Positions 5,299 through 7,482 of a stretch of DNA of 7,482 bases are shown piece after piece. Position numbers and translations under genes: made by a program. Each line of letters begins with the position of its first letter. Position 1 is the stretch's first letter. Under the pieces are notes generated by a model. That model was not told where the DNA came from, searched no databases, and saw only the letters and a program-made list of their open reading frames with translations. Source of the DNA: Chloroflexota bacterium (GTDB taxonomy: Bacteria > Chloroflexota > Anaerolineae > 4572-78 > J111); the NCBI GenBank assembly GCA_003694775.1, contig RFJV01000452.1, positions 1 to 7,482 of the forward strand. Direction: 5' to 3'.

Positions 5299-5741
5299 TA
5301 TTCCACCAGCAGGGTGTCCTCCACCACCTGCCACTGCCCGGCCTGGTCACGCTGAAGGGTAAGCCGTCTGCCGGTGTAGCCTTCTTTGTCCCCGCGGTAC
5401 ACTTCTACCGTGGCCGTTGAATTGTCGTCGCTGTACTCGATGCGCTGGATGAACAGGTAGGTTTTGCCGGGCGGAAAATTGTCAAAGTAGTCGCGGGCGG
5501 CAAAGTTGTACAGCCAGATGGTTCGCCCGTGCTCTGCCTGCCCCGGAAAGACCACCCGCGGCTCGTTGCGCTGAAAATAGATAACCAGCTCATCCACCGG
5601 CCCGCGCCGGGCCATTTCGTACTCGTACACGGCCAGCCGGACCTGGTTGTTGCGGGCAAAGGTGGGATTGGTCAAACCGCAGGCCAGCACCGGCAGTACC
5701 AGCAGGAACAGCAACAGCCACAGCCGCAACCGGCCTGTCAT
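5298..5741 (-). CDS. Small lipoprotein of unknown function (147 aa)
   Basis: The N-terminus has the lipoprotein plan: basic MTGRLR, a leucine-rich hydrophobic core (7-19) and the lipobox VLAC with Cys21, so the mature protein should be lipid-anchored on the outer face of the cytoplasmic membrane. Residues 34-147 look beta-rich, with alternating strands (VRLAVYEYEM, DELVIYF, KTYLFIQRIEY, ATVEVYRG, RLTLQR, QWQVVEDTLL). The repeated strand pattern ending in a tryptophan strand is like small NTF2-like or immunoglobulin-like extracellular domains, but I cannot assign a family. The ATG overlaps the stop of mazG as ATGA (5738-5741), and a GGAGGT lies 7 bases upstream within the end of mazG, so it is co-transcribed and probably coupled. 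A link to nucleotide hydrolysis is not evident. Confidence 0.85.
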   Translation of the reverse strand: MTGRLRLWLLLFLLVLPVLACGLTNPTFARNNQVRLAVYEYEMARRGPVDELVIYFQRNEPRVVFPGQAEHGRTIWLYNFAARDYFDNFPPGKTYLFIQRIEYSDDNSTATVEVYRGDKEGYTGRRLTLQRDQAGQWQVVEDTLLVE

Positions 5742-6862
5742 CTCCGCACCTCCTCGCGCTTGGCCTGCTCCCAGAGGGCATCCAGCTCCTCAATCGTCAT
5801 CCCGTCCAGACTGCGCCCGCGGGCCGCGGCCAGGGCTTCCAGCCGCCGGAACCGCCGCCCGAAGCGGGCATTGGTCTCCCGGAGCGCGCTTTCCGGGTCG
5901 ACGTTTTTCCAGCGGGCCAGATTGACCACCGCAAACAGCAGGTCGCCAATCTCCGATTCTACCTCCTCCGGTCTGCCGGCCTGAACGATTTCTGCGGCCT
6001 CTTCCACAATTTTGTCCAGCACCCCCTGAATGTTGGGCCACTCAAAGCCAACCCGGGCCGCCTTTTTGGATATTGCCATCGCCTGGGCCAGGGCCGGCAG
6101 ACCTTTGGGCACGCCGTCCAGGGCCGAGGCCGCGGTGTCTGCGCCGCCGTTGGTCCGGGCCTTTTCGGCCTTCTTAATGGCTTCCCAATTGGCTGTCACC
6201 TCGTCAACACTGCTGACTTCCACATCGCCAAAAACGTGCGGATGCCGCCGCCACAGCTTGCGGTTGATGTGGCCCAGCACGTCGGCCATTTTGAACTCGC
6301 CGTACTCCACCGCAATCTGGGTGTGCAGAACCACCTGCAGGAGCAGGTCGCCCAGCTCTTCGGCCAGCGCGTCCGGGTCCTCGGCGTCCAGGGCTTCCAG
6401 CACCTCGTAGGTTTCTTCCAGCAGGTAGGGCCGCAGGGTCAGGTGGGTTTGCATCCGGTCCCACGGACAGCCCTCCGGGGCGCGCAGGTGGGCAATGGTT
6501 TCCTGAAAGGTGGTGAACCCGGCCTCTCTGGGTAGAGGCGGCAGGTACAGCACGGTAGACGCGTCCAGACCGGTCTGCCGGTGCAGGTCGGCCAGGGGAA
6601 TGGCCCACACCTTTTGGCTCGACGTGCCGGCCTGCCGGACCAGCGTCAGCCGGTGCTGTTCCGGGTAGGCGTTGCGCAGAGTCTGCTCGACCCGCGCCGG
6701 CGGCGCGTCGCCCCACCGCAGGACCAGGGCCGGGTGCTCCGGCTCCAGCGGCGGATGGTGCAGACGGGCCACTGTGGGGGCATAGACAATTTGCAGACCG
6801 TCGAGATGGGGCAGGGCCAGCGCCTCGACAGCCTGGGCCATTAGCTGTAGTTCGGGGAACAT
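5738..6862 (-). CDS. mazG: Nucleoside triphosphate pyrophosphohydrolase MazG with truncated N-terminal methylase-like domain
   Basis: MazG hydrolyses NTPs and dNTPs to the monophosphate and pyrophosphate, and acts in nucleotide-pool cleaning and, in E. coli, in lowering ppGpp. Of 374 aa, two MazG repeats are visible. The first (about 125-235) has CPWDRMQTH (132-140), EETYE (149-153) and EELGD (168-172). The second (about 255-340) has EEAAE (287-291) and EIGD (304-307). Both EExxE/ExxD magnesium-binding sets are intact. Residues 1-115, including LDGLQIV and HHPPLEPEHPALV, resemble the tail of the tetrapyrrole-methylase domain found in YabN-type fusions; the SAM-binding front half is absent. 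The start is the ATG at 6862, with GGAG 6 bases upstream. The frame is open 44 codons further, but that stretch contains the TATAAT promoter box and lacks protein character. It overlaps the downstream lipoprotein gene by ATGA. Confidence 0.92.
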   Translation of the reverse strand: MFPELQLMAQAVEALALPHLDGLQIVYAPTVARLHHPPLEPEHPALVLRWGDAPPARVEQTLRNAYPEQHRLTLVRQAGTSSQKVWAIPLADLHRQTGLDASTVLYLPPLPREAGFTTFQETIAHLRAPEGCPWDRMQTHLTLRPYLLEETYEVLEALDAEDPDALAEELGDLLLQVVLHTQIAVEYGEFKMADVLGHINRKLWRRHPHVFGDVEVSSVDEVTANWEAIKKAEKARTNGGADTAASALDGVPKGLPALAQAMAISKKAARVGFEWPNIQGVLDKIVEEAAEIVQAGRPEEVESEIGDLLFAVVNLARWKNVDPESALRETNARFGRRFRRLEALAAARGRSLDGMTIEELDALWEQAKREEVRR

Positions 6863-6868
6863 ACCGGT

Positions 6869-6872
6869 CTCC
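6869..6872 (-). promoter_or_regulatory. Ribosome binding site fixing the mazG start
   Basis: Minus-strand GGAG, 6 bases before the ATG at 6862. The alternative ATG at 6994 has only GGGT one base before it. Together with the promoter at 6911-6937, this supports the shorter mazG. Confidence 0.65.
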
Positions 6873-6910
6873 ACGCGGTAAAGATTGGGCCAGACCGCGT
6901 AACGGTAGAC

Positions 6911-6937
6911 ATTATACCCGCTTCTCGTTTTTGGCAA
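6911..6937 (-). promoter_or_regulatory. Promoter of the mazG-lipoprotein operon
   Basis: Minus strand: perfect -10 TATAAT (6916-6911) with -35 TTGCCA (6937-6932) at a short 15-base spacing; TTTGCC one base further gives 16. The predicted start near 6904 gives a leader of about 41 bases to the ATG at 6862. Confidence 0.65.
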
Positions 6938-6975
6938 AGATGCGGGACCGGTCGCCGGAATAGGCCAAATGCCCA

Positions 6976-7004
6976 TTGACGAATAGGACAACATACCCTA
7001 CAAT
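6976..7004 (+). promoter_or_regulatory. Promoter of the 7032 lipoprotein gene
   Basis: TTGACG (6976-6981), 17 bases, TACAAT (6999-7004). The expected start near 7011 leaves about 21 bases of leader that contain the ribosome binding site (AAGGGGGTGG, 7016-7025). It is arranged back-to-back with the mazG promoter without overlap. A perfect GACCGGTC palindrome (6946-6953) lies between the two. Confidence 0.75.
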
Positions 7005-7031
7005 GAAAAGAAACGAAGGGGGTGGTATAAA

Positions 7032-7482
7032 ATGAAACGCGTTATTTTTGTTTTTCCGGTTCTGTTGGTTTTATTGTCTCTGGCGTGCGGTTTTAACTTC
7101 AGCACGGCCAATATTGAGTCCGCGGTGATGGCAAAGGACCCGGATGGGGCAAACCCAACCACCACTTTTGCCCAGGACGACACTTTTTACCTGGTGGTGC
7201 AGGTAGCCAATGCCCCGGACGACACGCGGGTCAAGGCGGTGTGGACCGCAGTTGAAGCAGACGGCGTGGAGCCGAACTTCCTCCTGGGGGAAAAGGAGCT
7301 GGTCGGCGGCGGGCAGGTCAACTTCAGCCTGGAAAACGACATGCTGTGGCCGGTCGGCAAATATAAGGTAGACCTTTACCTGAATGATGAACTGGACCGC
7401 ACGCTGGAATTTACAGTAGAAGGCGATGTTACCGCACAGGCCCCTACCCCCACCTCCGAACCACCTACCCCCACCTCCGAGC
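7032..7482 (+). CDS. Lipoprotein of unknown function, 5' part (runs off the window)
   Basis: The open frame starts at ATG 7032 and is still open at the window edge after 150 codons. The N-terminus is a lipoprotein signal: MKR, a hydrophobic core (VIFVFPVLLVLL) and the lipobox LSLAC with Cys19. Residues 25-130 form a beta-rich extracellular domain (DDTFYLVVQVANAPDDTRVK, VKAVWTAVEADG, GQVNFSLEN, GKYKVDLYLNDE, RTLEFTVEGD), laid out like an immunoglobulin- or fibronectin-type fold that modifies or reports on surface proteins. From residue 136 it enters a Pro/Thr linker of repeated PTPTSEP, a common spacer between a lipid anchor and a C-terminal extracellular domain, which here would lie beyond the window. 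The start is supported by a strong purine ribosome binding site and a good promoter. No specific function can be given. Confidence 0.88.
   Translation, partial: MKRVIFVFPVLLVLLSLACGFNFSTANIESAVMAKDPDGANPTTTFAQDDTFYLVVQVANAPDDTRVKAVWTAVEADGVEPNFLLGEKELVGGGQVNFSLENDMLWPVGKYKVDLYLNDELDRTLEFTVEGDVTAQAPTPTSEPPTPTSE
7443..7482 (+). repeat. 21-nt coding tandem repeat (PTPTSEP), cut by window edge
   Basis: CCTACCCCCACCTCCGA at 7443 recurs at 7464, a 21-base (7-residue) period encoding PTPTSEP. The first unit is complete and the second nearly so. The two copies are almost identical at the DNA level, which suggests recent duplication and a copy number likely to vary between strains. The number of further units is not visible. 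Confidence 0.75.

Noticed and set aside
6204..6716. A 170-codon minus-strand frame inside mazG
   Set aside because: It is an out-of-frame shadow with Ala/Gly/Arg-rich composition; the mazG frame has intact catalytic motifs.
6863..6994. N-terminal extension of mazG to the ATG at 6994
   Set aside because: It contains the TATAAT promoter box, has a poor ribosome binding site and shows no similarity to the methylase domain expected there.
6998..7183. A 61-codon minus-strand frame
   Set aside because: It is antisense to the signal-peptide region of the 7032 lipoprotein, which has a promoter, ribosome binding site and lipobox.

Overview
The window is high-GC bacterial DNA with compact, mostly paired genes and non-ATG starts (TTG, GTG) on three of the six visible genes. 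No rRNA, tRNA, CRISPR array, integrase or transposase was seen. The MazG protein carries a remnant of a tetrapyrrole-methylase domain just ahead of its MazG repeats. That, the Pro/Thr-linker lipoprotein and the two uncharacterised winged-helix-like proteins are what I associate with Chloroflexota, probably Anaerolineae-like. This placement is inferred from remembered family resemblance, not from a search.

Layout. Positions 1-482 hold no gene. They are a mosaic of short-period repeats: a G-quadruplex motif, a 7-nt array, an 8-nt-periodic ACGAA/TTCGT block folded into a long inverted repeat, and a CTGCTACT array. The block ends in a clear rho-independent terminator for the minus-strand operon to its right. 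Positions 483-2518 (minus) are a two-gene operon of unknown function: a 533-aa protein with several winged-helix-like modules, then a 141-aa protein with a similar C-terminal module. It is driven by a strong sigma70-type promoter (TTGTCA-17-TATAAT) set among interleaved inverted repeats that look like an operator. Positions 2519-2726 are the divergent control region, which also holds a second, strictly 8-nt-periodic ACGAA block and a promoter for the plus-strand genes.

Positions 2727-5272 (plus) encode a complete ABC exporter (fused membrane and ATPase domains). Its stop codon overlaps the TTG start of a site-2 intramembrane metalloprotease (HELGH), so the two are probably translated together. 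Positions 5298-6862 (minus, convergent with the protease) encode a MazG NTP pyrophosphohydrolase followed, with an ATGA overlap, by a small lipoprotein. Positions 6863-7031 are a second divergent control region with one good promoter in each direction. From 7032 to the window edge is the 5' part of a second lipoprotein gene, entering a Pro/Thr-rich tandem repeat as the window ends.

The four transcription units do not form an obvious single pathway. The best candidates for undescribed biology are the 483-2518 operon with its operator-like promoter and the ABC exporter/site-2 protease pair. The MazG gene is a useful annotation case: its promoter and ribosome binding site both show that it starts 44 codons inside the longest open frame, so the methylase domain is truly headless here.
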